A stretch of 64,000 bases of DNA from CAVUCH01 sp963763095 (GTDB lineage: Bacteria > Acidobacteriota > Vicinamibacteria > Vicinamibacterales > JAENWD01): NCBI GenBank assembly GCA_963763095.1, contig CAVXNR010000035.1, forward strand, positions 62,001 to 126,000, read 5' to 3'. Positions 32,317 through 40,105 of this stretch are shown here, piece after piece. Under the pieces are notes generated by a model, which saw nothing but the letters and a program-made list of their open reading frames with translations, did no database searches and was not told the origin of the DNA. Position 1 is the first letter of the stretch, and each line of letters begins with the position of its first letter. The translations under genes and the position numbers were made by a program.

Positions 32317-32769
32317 ATGCAAGTGCGTGATCTGACCGAGACCGAATGCCAGGAGGTCTTGCAGCGGCTGAACCTCGGTCGCATCGCCTGCGCGAAAGAC
32401 AATCAACCGTATGTCGTTCCGGCCTACTTCTACCTCGACGGGCGATATCTCTACAGCTTCGGCACCCTGGGGCAGAAGATCGAGTGGATGCGCGCAAACC
32501 CACGCGTTTGTGTCGAGGTGGACGAAACTATCGACGGCTCGCACTGGACGACCGTGCTTGCGTATGGGTACTACGAGGAGCTGCCCGACACACCTGAGCA
32601 CAGCGAAGCGCGGCAGCGGGCTCTGGCGGTCTTTCAGACGCGCCGCGCATGGTGGACTCCTGCAGCAGCCAAACGCGGGACACGCGAGCATCACGTCCCG
32701 ATCGTCTATCGCATCAGCATCACGCGGCTGACGGGCAGGCAAACCAGCTCCGTCGAGAGCGGGTCCTGA
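32317..32769 (+). CDS. Pyridoxamine 5'-phosphate oxidase-like flavin-binding protein
   Basis: 150 residues from MQVRDLTETECQEVL, with GGAG upstream; an earlier in-frame GTG reads through non-conserved sequence and is rejected. The fold is the split barrel: RLNLGRIACAKDNQPYVVPA, YFYLDGRYLYSFGTLGQKIEWM and NPRVCVEVDE, which are hallmarks of the nitroimidazole-resistance/PNPOx-like group that binds FMN or F420-like cofactor. It ends at VPIVYRISITRLTGRQ, normal for the family. It is divergent from the efflux regulator and so may share its control region. Substrate unknown; a resistance or redox role is plausible. Confidence 0.85.
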   Translation: MQVRDLTETECQEVLQRLNLGRIACAKDNQPYVVPAYFYLDGRYLYSFGTLGQKIEWMRANPRVCVEVDETIDGSHWTTVLAYGYYEELPDTPEHSEARQRALAVFQTRRAWWTPAAAKRGTREHHVPIVYRISITRLTGRQTSSVESGS

Positions 32770-33019
32770 CGCCACTTCGGAGCCCGCAGTTCCCGCCCGC
32801 AGAGCGTCGGGCGTCCTCGCGGCGCCGTGTCTTGTCGAGGGCGTTATCGTCTTCAGGGTTGATATCGGAGGACGGTCGATCGCTCGCGGGAAACGAGTCC
32901 CGATGGTTGCATCGAGGGCGGTCTCCCGGATGGCGCGCTCTTCTTCCGGTTTGCTGGTGTGTGCTCGTGCCGATCGGTGTTGTCAGGTGTCAAGCTGGCT
33001 GGTGTCGTGGTGACTGCCA

Positions 33020-33383
33020 CTACAGGGTTGGCATCTTCGCCGGTGCGACCGCCTCGATCCCGGCCTGGTGCTCCAGGCAGTACCGGCGTCCACGGGACGG
33101 CGCGCAGCCGCTTCTCCTCGATCGGGCCACCATCGACGATGCACGTGCCGTACGTGCCGTCCTCAATCCGGCTCAGGGCGTCCCGCACGTGCTGTAGAAC
33201 CGTTGAATCGAGCTCAGCTCCGCTGAAGTTGTCGCTTGCCGACGCGTCGGCGACGCTGGCGTCGGCAGTGTCGCGCGCCGAGTCTGCCGTCTGCTCCCGC
33301 CCGTCTGCGATCTCGCGGTCCGTGCGACCGGAGAGACGCGTTTCGAGCTCGAGCAGCTGCTCCCTGAACGCCTGAATGTCCAC
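33020..33383 (-). CDS. DksA/TraR-family zinc-finger-like protein, one frameshift
   Basis: About 121 residues from a GTG (VDIQAFREQLLELETRLSG) preceded by GGAGGG. A coiled-coil N-terminus, then ALSRIEDGTYGTCIVDGGPI and EEKRLRAVPWTPYCLEHQAG. The TraR-type core normally has CxxC twice; here only the first Cys of each pair is kept (C-I-V-D and C-L-E-H), so any metal would be held by Cys/Asp/His. One surplus base near 33083 shifts the frame right before YCLEHQ; restoring it gives a natural stop. As in DksA, a role on RNA polymerase is possible but unproven. Confidence 0.75.
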
Positions 33384-33530
33384 ACACCCTCCGATGAAAG
33401 CACGCCCCTGATCATCATGCACACACGATACCGCAAGCGGCACGTTGCGCCTCGCCAGCGCCGCTCAACCGACGAACATGTCGATGTGTGGGGTTGGAGC
33501 CACAGGAAGGTGTGACGTGCTCGATCGGTT

Positions 33531-33559
33531 GTGGAGCCGGCCAGTCGTTCCGGCTCCAC
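33531..33559. terminator. Hairpin terminator
   Basis: Perfect 10-bp stem (GTGGAGCCGG and complement) with a 9-nt loop, located just after the stop of the small minus-strand gene at 33614. There is no T-tract. A related stem beginning GTGGAGCCGG follows the ADOP gene near 42821. Confidence 0.5.
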
Positions 33560-33613
33560 TCGGGCCCGCCGAAATGTGTGTGGGACGGAGAAGGTGCAGG
33601 CGCGCGTGCCGAA

Positions 33614-33907
33614 TCAGTCCGGCAGCCAGCCCCTGTTCTCGAGCGAGACGACCTCCAGATCGAAACGCATCCTCGCGCGCTCCACGCGGTGCCAGTCGTC
33701 GTATCGGGCGTGCGTCACGACCTCCGTGTCCAGCAGCGCCCGCGCCTCCCATGCACCGCCGCGCTCGCTGATCTCGTACCGCCGGATGTGGCCGGCTTGC
33801 CGCAGTTGTCGTTGATACATCGATAGCTCCTCCGCCGATGAGACGATCCTCGCCCAGGTCGAGTCGATCGCGATGTAAACATCGTGTAAACAGTCGTAAG
33901 TCGCCAT
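33614..33907 (-). CDS. Hypothetical protein, 97 residues
   Basis: The sequence starts MATYDCLHDVYIAIDSTWAR and has helix-rich, charged composition, including SMYQRQLRQAGHIRRYEISE and DDWHRVERARMRFDLEVVS. The end ENRGWLPD precedes a hairpin. Codon usage resembles real genes. It lies 54 bp beyond the ppk stop on the same strand, so it may be a trailing operon member. No family recognised and no metal or catalytic motif. Confidence 0.6.
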   Translation of the reverse strand: MATYDCLHDVYIAIDSTWARIVSSAEELSMYQRQLRQAGHIRRYEISERGGAWEARALLDTEVVTHARYDDWHRVERARMRFDLEVVSLENRGWLPD

Positions 33908-33961
33908 GCTGCAATGGGTTGCGTGGCGCCGCGGGCCGACCAACAGGCCGGCACGCCCGCG

Positions 33962-36077
33962 TCACTCGTCGGGAGCGCCGAGCGGTTCGAACGTGGGTGG
34001 TGGCGCGGCGGCGGAGGCACGCATCGCCTGCTCGTGCAGGAATGCCTGCGCGACGATCGGATCGGTCCCGCGCCGGCGCAACGGCACTTTCCACTCGCCG
34101 TTTGCCCCAAGCCGACGTCCCTTCACGTTATCGCGCAGCAGCACGTCGAGGGCCTCGAGCACCTTGCGCCGGCCGTGCGCGGCCTCCACCGGGAACATCA
34201 GCTCCACCCGGCGATCCAGATTGCGCGGCATCCAGTCGGCGCTCGACAGGTAGACCTCGTCCTCGCCGCCGTTGTGGAACACGAACGCCCGCGCATGCTC
34301 GAGATACCGTCCGACAACGGACGTCACGGTGATGTTTTCGCTGAGTCCCCGGACACCTGGTCGAAGGACGCAGATGCCACGCACGTTCAGCTCGATGCGC
34401 ACGCCCGCCTGCGACGCGCGATACAGCGCCTGCACGATGGACACGTCGACCAGCGAGTTCATCTTCGCCCGGATCCAGGCGAGCTGGCCGGCCTCGGCGC
34501 GCCGCTGCTCGCGTTCGATGAGTGACATGAGGCGCGAACGCAGCGTCGTCGGAGCCATAACGAGCTTATGCAGCCGCGGCGGATCCGAATAGCCGGTGAG
34601 GGCGCTCCAGAACGCCGATGCATCGGCCGCGATCTGCGGATCGGCCGTGAGGAGACCGAAGTCGGTGTAGACGCGTGCGGTGCCGTCGTTGTAGTTGCCT
34701 GTCCCGACGTGAACGTACCGGCGGAGTCCCGCGGGGGTCCGACGCACGACCAGACAGATCTTCGCGTGCACCTTGTACTGCCGGATGCCGTAGATGACGT
34801 GCGCGCCCATCTGTTCGAGACGGCGCGCCCATCGGATGTTGCGCGTCTCGTCGAAGCGCGCCATCAACTCGACCAGCACGGTGACCTGCTTCCCGGCGTC
34901 CGCCGCACGGGTGAGTGCCGCGACGATCGGTGAATCGCCGCTGGTGCGATAAAGCGTCTGCTTGATGGCGAGCACGTCGGGATCGTCTGCCGCGCTCGCA
35001 ACGAACCGCACGACCGGCTCGAACGCATCGTACGGGTGGTGCAGCAACACGTCTTCGCGCTCGATGAGCGCGAACGGATCGCCGTCGGCCCACGATGGGG
35101 GAACGACGCCTGGAGCGGCCGGGAACCGCAAGTCGGCAAACCCGGGCACGTCGATCACCTGCCCGAGCGCCCGCACGTCGAGAGGCCCGGCCACGCGGTA
35201 CACGTCGTCCGCCGACACGCCGACGAGCCGCGCGAGGTGCTGGACCGCGGCATCGGTGGATGTGCGCTCCACATCGAGCCGCACAGCATCGCTCCGGCGA
35301 CGCTGGCGCAGCGAATGCTCGACGGTTTCGAGGAACGACTCGCCGCCTTCATCGTCGAGTTCGAGCTCGGAGTCGCGCAGCAGCCGGAACACCGTGCACT
35401 CGAGCACCTCCTGGCCCGGAAAGAGCGCTGCCGATTCAGCGCGGATCACGTCCTCCAGCCAGACGAACGTCGCAGCGTCCGGCGAGGCAAGGCGAACGAG
35501 CCGTGATATCCCCGCGGGGACCTGGACGACGGCCAGGCGCCCGGCGGGCTCACTGGCCGTACCCGAGAGCCAGAACGCGAGATTGAGGCTCAGGCTCGAC
35601 AGCATCGGAAAGGGCCGCTCCACGTCGATGGCGAGCGGCGTCAGGGCTGGCAAGACCTCGGAGTGGAAATAAGCGCCGACGGCCGTTCGTGAGGGGGTGT
35701 CGAGCACCGTCAACATCCACTACACGAATGCCGGCGCCGGCCAGGGCCGGCATCAAATCAGCGGTCACGAGCCTTGACAGCCGCTCCAGCTGCACGGTCA
35801 CACGGGCCGTGATCGCCGCCAGCTGGCGATCGGGCGGTAACCCGCTGGGATCGGAGCGCGTGTCGCCCTCGGATACGGCCGCCTTCAGCGCCGCAACGCG
35901 CACCATGAAGAACTCGTCGAGGTTCGACGCCACGATGGTCGCAAACCGCACGCGTTCGAGCAGTGGGTTCGAGCCGTCGTGAGCCTCCTCGAGCACCCGC
36001 TCGTTGAAGGCGAGCCAGGAGAGCTCGCGGTTGAAGAAGTGATCGGGGCTCTGGCCGGGCTGCGTCTTCCCGCTCAT
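33962..36077 (-). CDS. ppk1: Polyphosphate kinase 1, frameshifted
   Basis: About 704 residues. Converts the terminal phosphate of ATP into polyphosphate. N domain FNRELSWLAFNERVLEEAHD and VASNLDEFFMVRVAALK; head domain; then the two catalytic domains with the phosphorylated histidine in YKVHAKICLVVRR, the preceding VELMARFDETRNIRWA, and the second active-site histidine in FVFHNGGEDEVYLSSADWM, where RNLDRRVE follows. A single frame change near 35705 (between IRVVDVD and TVLDTPSRTAV) splits it. Every catalytic motif is present. The ATG overlaps the stop of the upstream ppx gene (ATGA), so the two are translationally coupled. Confidence 0.93.
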
Positions 36078-37669
36078 GCACCCGCTCCCGCACCCCGGAA
36101 CTGTATCTGCCGTCCGAACACATCCGCCAGGAGATCGGCTCGAAACCGCGAGGCGAGCTGCTCCATCGTGAGGTCGCCTTGTCCGGTCAGCTCGATGACC
36201 CAGTTCGTGTCCTGCTCCTGCAGGCTGATGTCGGTGACCTTCTGCTCGTGTTCCGCGTCGAGCGCGTTCGCGAGCCGGAGCATGCCTGCCAGCTTGGTCA
36301 CCCGCACGCGCTCGTCACGATCGAGCCGCATGAACTCGGGATGGGACTTCTGAGGAGTCCCCCGCCGGTGATACCGGGCGATGTTCCCGACGATCTGCAT
36401 GTCGTCACGTGACAGGCCAAAAATTTCGGACGCCTGCAACAGGTACATCGAGTGCTTGTGATGCCCCCGGAGGCTGACGAACAAGCCGATGTCGTGCAGC
36501 AGTGCTGCGACCTCCAGCAACAGCCGATCCCGGGGTCCCATCCCGTGTTCAGGGGCCAGCAGATCGAAGAGCCGCGTCGCGAGCCGAGCTACCGCACCTG
36601 CGTGCAGGGCGTCGTACCGGTACCGGGTGCCGAGGGACGCGGCGCTGGCGAGGACGTGAGGGGCGAAGTCGGACGGGCCTGCCGCAGCGCCAGCCAGGTC
36701 CAGCAGCATGCCGTCGCGCAACGACACGTCCGGCACCACGATGGTAGCGGCGCCCGATTGCTCGATGAGCGTGCGGTAGACCAGCATGGACGGCACGAGC
36801 GTTTCCGCTGCCACAGGCGAGAGCTGGTAGCGCTCGGCGACCTGGCCATCGTCGAGCTTCACGAGATCGGCGACGAACTGGAGGAACGCCTCTCGCGACA
36901 TCTCCACGATGGCGTCGTCGGAAGTCCCGGCCACCTGGGAGGCCACAAAGCGCATGTCGCCGCCGAGCGCCACCGCGAAGGTCGCACCCGTGACGGTGAT
37001 CTCGTCGACGATGTCTCCGATGACGTTGGCGACCTGGGCCGAGAGCAGCCGCACGCGCTGCTCGTGCGAGCCCTTCCAGCTGCCAAGCCGCTGCCGCATC
37101 CGGATGGAGCCGAGCGGGTACACGCCCGCCTGGACCGGCGCGCCACGCGAGAGCCGCGTCACATCGACGCTGCCGCCTCCGACTTCCATGAGCAGGGTGC
37201 AGGCGGCTTTCAAGGCGGGGTGCCCGGCCAGCCGGTCACTGACCGCGACGTAGGTGAGCCGGCTTTCCTCCGATCCATCGATCACGTCGACGTTCAGCCC
37301 CACGCGAACGCGTATGCGATCGAGGAACATCTCGGCATTGGAGGCTTCCCGGACGGCGCTGGTGGCGACCGCGCACACGCGGGTCACGCCGTACCCATCC
37401 ATCACCTGCTTGAAGCCGGCGAGCGCGCGGATGGCCGCTTCCATCGTGGCGGCGCCGATGCGCCCGGTCGAGAACGTATCGCGCCCCAGCAGCATGGCGC
37501 GCGAGGCCTCCTCGAGGACCTCCGGATGTTCTCCGGGGCGGTGCTGAGCTACCAGCAGCCGGATGGCCGACGCACCCAGATCGACCACACCGAGCACGAT
37601 GGGCTCCGTGGCGGATGTGACACTGCGTGTTTCAGGCGATGAGGACGTGATCGGTGCGGGGCGGGTCAT
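36074..37669 (-). CDS. ppx: Exopolyphosphatase / GppA phosphatase with HD domain
   Basis: 531 residues. Hydrolyses terminal phosphate from polyphosphate, and in some members pppGpp. It opens with the ASKHA-fold phosphate motif VLGVVDLGASAIRLLVA and keeps CAVATSAVREASNAEMFLD, DGSEESRLTYVAV and MEVGGGSVDVT. A C-terminal HD-type domain follows (LLLEVAALLHDIGLFVSLRG, HHKHSMYLLQ). N-terminal extra residues (about 25, Thr/Ser-rich) precede the first strand, so a start further downstream is possible. Frame intact; couples to ppk1 by a 4-bp overlap, so synthesis and breakdown enzymes are made together. Confidence 0.92.
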   Translation of the reverse strand: MTRPAPITSSSPETRSVTSATEPIVLGVVDLGASAIRLLVAQHRPGEHPEVLEEASRAMLLGRDTFSTGRIGAATMEAAIRALAGFKQVMDGYGVTRVCAVATSAVREASNAEMFLDRIRVRVGLNVDVIDGSEESRLTYVAVSDRLAGHPALKAACTLLMEVGGGSVDVTRLSRGAPVQAGVYPLGSIRMRQRLGSWKGSHEQRVRLLSAQVANVIGDIVDEITVTGATFAVALGGDMRFVASQVAGTSDDAIVEMSREAFLQFVADLVKLDDGQVAERYQLSPVAAETLVPSMLVYRTLIEQSGAATIVVPDVSLRDGMLLDLAGAAAGPSDFAPHVLASAASLGTRYRYDALHAGAVARLATRLFDLLAPEHGMGPRDRLLLEVAALLHDIGLFVSLRGHHKHSMYLLQASEIFGLSRDDMQIVGNIARYHRRGTPQKSHPEFMRLDRDERVRVTKLAGMLRLANALDAEHEQKVTDISLQEQDTNWVIELTGQGDLTMEQLASRFRADLLADVFGRQIQFRGAGAGA

Positions 37670-37798
37670 GATTCAGCGCTGCCGGCGGCGGATCCGCCTC
37701 GATGACAACCGGAGCACGGTAGCAGTACCGTGCCGCCAGGTGACCGTCGCTTGAGGCGGCGCTTCGACATTTTACCGAATCGTTACCTGCGCCGCCGG

Positions 37799-37822
37799 GC
37801 ACGGCGTTTGACTGTGCCGTGC
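37799..37822. terminator. Small hairpin next to the main terminator
   Basis: A 7-bp stem (GCACGGC and complement) with a 10-nt loop, placed immediately beside the larger hairpin, which has the same loop length. It lies in the short gap between ppx and the Kef-type antiporter gene. Confidence 0.4.
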
Positions 37823-37868
37823 GAGATCGGGAGGTGTTTGTCGATTTCTGCAAACACCTCCCGATCTC
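37823..37868. terminator. Perfect 18-bp hairpin at the end of the antiporter gene
   Basis: Arms of 18 bp (GAGATCGGGAGGTGTTTG and its exact complement) enclose a 10-nt loop. The TGA of the antiporter gene lies inside the stem. No T-run follows in either direction, but the fully paired stem on that RNA is very stable. A factor-dependent or bidirectional terminator, or protection of the transcript end, is likely. Confidence 0.65.
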
Positions 37869-39636
37869 AATTCGGTCCGCTGGAGCTCGCGGGGGCGCCT
37901 TCCCCCGACAGCTCGCGGTGCGCCCGCGCCCGTTCCCGGTCGATCTGCTCCGCCGTCGCACCAAGGTCTTCCAGGATGTCTTCGATGAACGCGAGAGCGA
38001 CCTCTCCCTCGCCTGAGTAGACGCGGTTCGCGCCCGCCTCCGTCAAAGACGCGAGATCGCGCAGGTACGGCGCCCGTGCGAGAACCCGGACATCGGGATT
38101 CAATCTGCGAGCATTGCGGATGACCTCGGAGCTGTCGGCCATGCCAGCCGACCCGAGAATCAGGCTGTCTGCCCTGGCCACGCCCGCGGCCTCGAGCGTC
38201 TCCGGGCGCGTGGCGTCGCCGTAGATCGCATCGATGCCGTCCTGTTGCAGCGAGCGCACAGTGTCGATGTTGAGATCGACCACGGTCGGCACGATACCGT
38301 TGGCGCGGAGCAGCCTCACGACGGTCCGGCCGGTTGGGCCATATCCGATGACGACGGCACGATGACGGGGATCTGTCGTGTGCCCGCCAGCCGATGTCGC
38401 CAGGTCCGAGGGTGTGGATACGGCACGGTTCAACATCCTCCTGAGCCGTGGCCTGCGCGAAACCCACGCGTCGACTGGGCCGATTGTCCGGTAGACGAGC
38501 GGATTCAAGACGATGGAGACGATCGACGTGGCGACAATCACATTCGTCACGGCGGTGGTGAGCATGCCGAGCTCTCGTCCCATCGTAGCGAGGATGAACG
38601 AGAACTCTCCTATCTGCGCCAGCGCAATCGCGACCGTCAACGCCACCTTGAACGGATACTTCATGGCCCAGACGATGACGAGTGCGACGAGAGGCTTGCC
38701 CACGAGCACGACCGCGAGCGCACCGATGACCAAACCGGGAGAGGCGAGCAGCGAGCCTGGATCCAGCAGCATGCCGACCGACACGAAGAACAGGACGGCG
38801 AATGCATCTCGCATGGGTAATGCTTCCGATGCGGCACGCAGGCTGTAATCGGACCGGCCCACGATCATCCCCGCCAGGAACGCGCCGAGCGCCATCGACA
38901 CGCTGAAGATCAACGCGGATCCGACGGCGATCCCGAGCGCAATCACGAGAACCGTCAACGTGAACAGCTCGCGCGAGCGCGTGTCGGCGACATAGTCGAG
39001 CACCCGTGGAATCACGCGGGTCCCCACGACGGCGGTGAACGCCACGAGCGCCGACACCTTCAGCGCTGTGACACCAAGCGCGAGCCACAGCGGTCTGGCG
39101 GCGGAGGCGCCCGCGCCGGCGCCGAAGAACGCCGGCAGCAGCACCAGCGCGATCACGGTGAATAGGTCCTCCACGACGAGCCATCCCACCGCGATGTGGC
39201 CGGCTTGCGTGTGCAGATCGTTCTGGTCCGCGAGCACGCGAATCAGCACCACCGTGCTTGCCACGGCGAGGGCCATCCCGAAGATCAGGCCTGCCGACCG
39301 CTCCCACCCGAGCGCGACCGCCAGAAGCGTCCCCAACGCGGTCGCCACCACACTCTGCGCAACGGCGCCGGGGATTGCCACCCGCCGAACGGCGAGGAGC
39401 TCCTCGATATGGAACTGCAGGCCGACACCGAACATCAGCAGGATGACCCCGATCTCGGCCAGCTGCTCGGCGAGAGCCGTGTCGGCCACAAACCCGGGCG
39501 TGTGCGGCCCCACGAGCGTGCCAGCCAGGAGATACCCGACAATCGGCGACAATCCGAGGCGCTGCGTCACGTAACCCAGCGCGAGCGCCGCGGCCAGGCC
39601 GCCTGTGAGCGTCAGGATGAGGTCATAGCCGTGCAT
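37867..39636 (-). CDS. Kef/CPA2-type cation:proton antiporter with TrkA-N domain
   Basis: 589 residues, intact. Twelve or so membrane helices of the Na+/H+ exchanger family: GLSPIVGYLLAGTLVGPHTP, EIGVILLMFGVGLQFHIEEL and AFLAGMIVGRSDYSLRAASE. The linker is followed by a C-terminal RCK/TrkA-N domain (HRAVVIGYGPTGRTVVRLLR, VDLNIDTVRSLQQDGIDAIY) with the GxGxxG nucleotide site. Overall layout matches YbaL/KefB-like potassium/proton antiporters, though the extra residues that tie KefB to glutathione are not evident. Regulation by NAD(H) is a family-based inference. It ends in an 18-bp hairpin. Confidence 0.9.
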   Translation of the reverse strand: MHGYDLILTLTGGLAAALALGYVTQRLGLSPIVGYLLAGTLVGPHTPGFVADTALAEQLAEIGVILLMFGVGLQFHIEELLAVRRVAIPGAVAQSVVATALGTLLAVALGWERSAGLIFGMALAVASTVVLIRVLADQNDLHTQAGHIAVGWLVVEDLFTVIALVLLPAFFGAGAGASAARPLWLALGVTALKVSALVAFTAVVGTRVIPRVLDYVADTRSRELFTLTVLVIALGIAVGSALIFSVSMALGAFLAGMIVGRSDYSLRAASEALPMRDAFAVLFFVSVGMLLDPGSLLASPGLVIGALAVVLVGKPLVALVIVWAMKYPFKVALTVAIALAQIGEFSFILATMGRELGMLTTAVTNVIVATSIVSIVLNPLVYRTIGPVDAWVSRRPRLRRMLNRAVSTPSDLATSAGGHTTDPRHRAVVIGYGPTGRTVVRLLRANGIVPTVVDLNIDTVRSLQQDGIDAIYGDATRPETLEAAGVARADSLILGSAGMADSSEVIRNARRLNPDVRVLARAPYLRDLASLTEAGANRVYSGEGEVALAFIEDILEDLGATAEQIDRERARAHRELSGEGAPASSSGPN

Positions 39637-39738
39637 CGCTAACCATTTTGCGTCGAAGCACCGCCACCGCGGTCGTCACGACACGGCAAGGCACAGTTAC
39701 AGCCCCCGCTTGTGCGCCTGCCGCAATCTGATATCGTA

Positions 39739-39754
39739 TTCCGATGCATCGGAA
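39739..39754. promoter_or_regulatory. 16-bp palindrome, candidate PadR operator
   Basis: TTCCGATGCATCGGAA is a perfect palindrome 9 nt before the GTG of the PadR gene, just downstream of a GATATCGTAT stretch. PadR repressors bind such symmetric ATCGAT-type boxes in their own promoters, so negative autoregulation of the padR-permease unit is likely. Confidence 0.6.
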
Positions 39755-39763
39755 CACGTAAGG

Positions 39764-40105
39764 GTGAGTCCTAGGCGGTCTCCCTCGCTGATTCACCTGC
39801 ACATCCTCCTCGCGTTGGCGGATGGCGATCGGCATGGCTACGGCATCAAGCAGGAGGTCGAGCGCCACACCGACGGGGGGGTGCGTCTCGGTCCTGGCAC
39901 GCTGTACGAAGCCATCCAGCGGCTCGAGCAATCCGCACTCATCACCGAGGTCGATGCGCCGGCTGCGCCCGACGACCGCCGACGCAGGTTCTACCGGTTG
40001 ACGCGACAAGGGTGGACCGTGTTGCGCGAGGAAGTGAACCGCCTGCAACGTCTGTTGGAACACGCGCAGAGCAAGCCGCGGTTACGCAAGGCGGGGCCAG
40101 CGTGA
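39764..40105 (+). CDS. PadR-family transcriptional regulator
   Basis: 113 residues from a GTG (VSPRRSPSLIHLHILLALAD). A short PadR winged helix: LLALADGDRHGYGIKQEVER, GVRLGPGTLYEAIQRLEQSA and DDRRRRFYRLTRQGWTVL, the wing and recognition elements of the family. There is no obvious ribosome-binding site, and the ORF can be extended upstream, but then it would overlap the palindrome. The final GTGA overlaps the start of the permease gene, coupling the two. This padR + duplicated permease pair is a recurring acidobacterial unit. Confidence 0.9.
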   Translation: MSPRRSPSLIHLHILLALADGDRHGYGIKQEVERHTDGGVRLGPGTLYEAIQRLEQSALITEVDAPAAPDDRRRRFYRLTRQGWTVLREEVNRLQRLLEHAQSKPRLRKAGPA

